Assembly (NCBI GenBank): GCA_018224485.1
Contig: JAGTVE010000079.1
Span: forward strand, 1 to 5,648
Direction: 5' to 3'
Length of the DNA stretch: 5,648 bases
Origin: Thioalkalivibrio sp.
Lineage (GTDB): Bacteria; Pseudomonadota; Gammaproteobacteria; Ectothiorhodospirales; Ectothiorhodospiraceae
In this document: piece after piece, positions 5,579-5,648 of the stretch
How positions within the stretch are numbered: the stretch's first letter is position 1
Layout of the letters: each line of letters starts with the position of its first letter
Program-made: the position numbers and the translations under genes
The notes under the pieces: model-generated
Told to the model about the DNA's origin: nothing
The model's input: only the letters and a program-made list of their open reading frames with translations
Databases searched by the model: none

Positions 5579-5604
5579 CCCCTCTCCCGCTTGCGGGACA
5601 GGGG
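5579..5604. repeat. Dispersed-type intergenic hairpin (CCCCTCTCCCGC family)
   Basis: CCCCTCTCCCGC (5579-5590) pairs with GCGGGACAGGGG (5593-5604), 11 of 12 bases matching, with one C-C mismatch (5584 against 5599). From general experience, hairpins with this sequence, usually with a perfect GCGGGAGAGGGG arm, recur between genes of many GC-rich proteobacteria. It lies 73 bases past the HisN-like stop and could stop transcription or protect the 3' end, but no T-tract follows. Confidence 0.7.
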
Positions 5605-5630
5605 AGGAATGTGCGGCTTTCCCGTTAACG

Positions 5631-5642
5631 CAGGGCGCCCTG
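5631..5642. repeat. Perfect 12-bp palindrome near the window edge
   Basis: CAGGGCGCCCTG is its own reverse complement. It may be part of a larger element cut off by the end of the window, or a chance GC-rich palindrome. Nothing in the window gives it a function. Confidence 0.4.
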
Positions 5643-5648
5643 TGGCGC

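Larger units (their letters stand above)
5506..5648. other. Gene-free right end with C-rich repeats and hairpins
   Basis: No coding region is supported after the HisN-like stop. The stretch holds G-runs at 5530-5540, the 13-bp tandem repeat at 5551-5576, the long hairpin at 5579-5604 and the palindrome at 5631-5642 near the window edge. GGGGGTG at 5536-5542 can also pair with CACCCCC at 5557-5563, so several alternative foldings are possible. Confidence 0.7.

Overview
The window reads as ordinary core chromosome of a GC-rich (about two-thirds G+C by eye) gammaproteobacterium. Rep helicase, AmpD, NhaP2 and an entericidin all resemble gammaproteobacterial versions closely. The REP-type intergenic repeats and the GC content would suit a Pseudomonas-like or Ectothiorhodospiraceae-like (for example Thioalkalivibrio-like) host, but that placement is inference from memory, not a search. 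I see no rRNA, tRNA, CRISPR array, transposase or phage gene.

Layout from left to right. Positions 1-768 (+) hold the 3' end of a K+/H+ antiporter gene (nhaP2/cvrA type). Positions 769-1048 are a convergent intergenic region with a REPIN: two inverted REP hairpins whose stems differ by paired, compensating changes. Positions 1049-3103 (-) encode a complete Rep-type SF1A DNA helicase. Positions 3104-3255 are a divergent promoter region with an AT-rich island and a perfect 7-bp hairpin. Then come three closely packed (+) genes: a 52-residue entericidin-like lipoprotein (3256-3414), the anhydromuramyl amidase AmpD (3433-4053), and a histidine phosphatase (4050-4646) that overlaps ampD by GTGA. 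After 76 bases an inositol-monophosphatase-family enzyme of the HisN type follows (4723-5505). The last 143 bases hold no gene. They carry a C-rich 13-bp tandem repeat and a strong hairpin of a kind common between genes in GC-rich proteobacteria.

How the genes work together: the three-gene run 3256-4646 looks like one transcription unit with a cell-envelope flavour. AmpD recycles peptidoglycan fragments in the cytoplasm and the lipoprotein belongs in the envelope. The phosphatase is translationally coupled to ampD, but its substrate is unknown. Rep (replication restart and fork progression), NhaP2 (cation homeostasis) and HisN-like (probably histidine biosynthesis) are neighbours without an obvious shared pathway.

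I did not find a convincing undescribed system. The observations most worth a second look are the REPIN with covarying stems, the lone entericidin gene ahead of ampD, the ampD-coupled phosphatase of unknown substrate, and the hairpin-bearing divergent promoter region.
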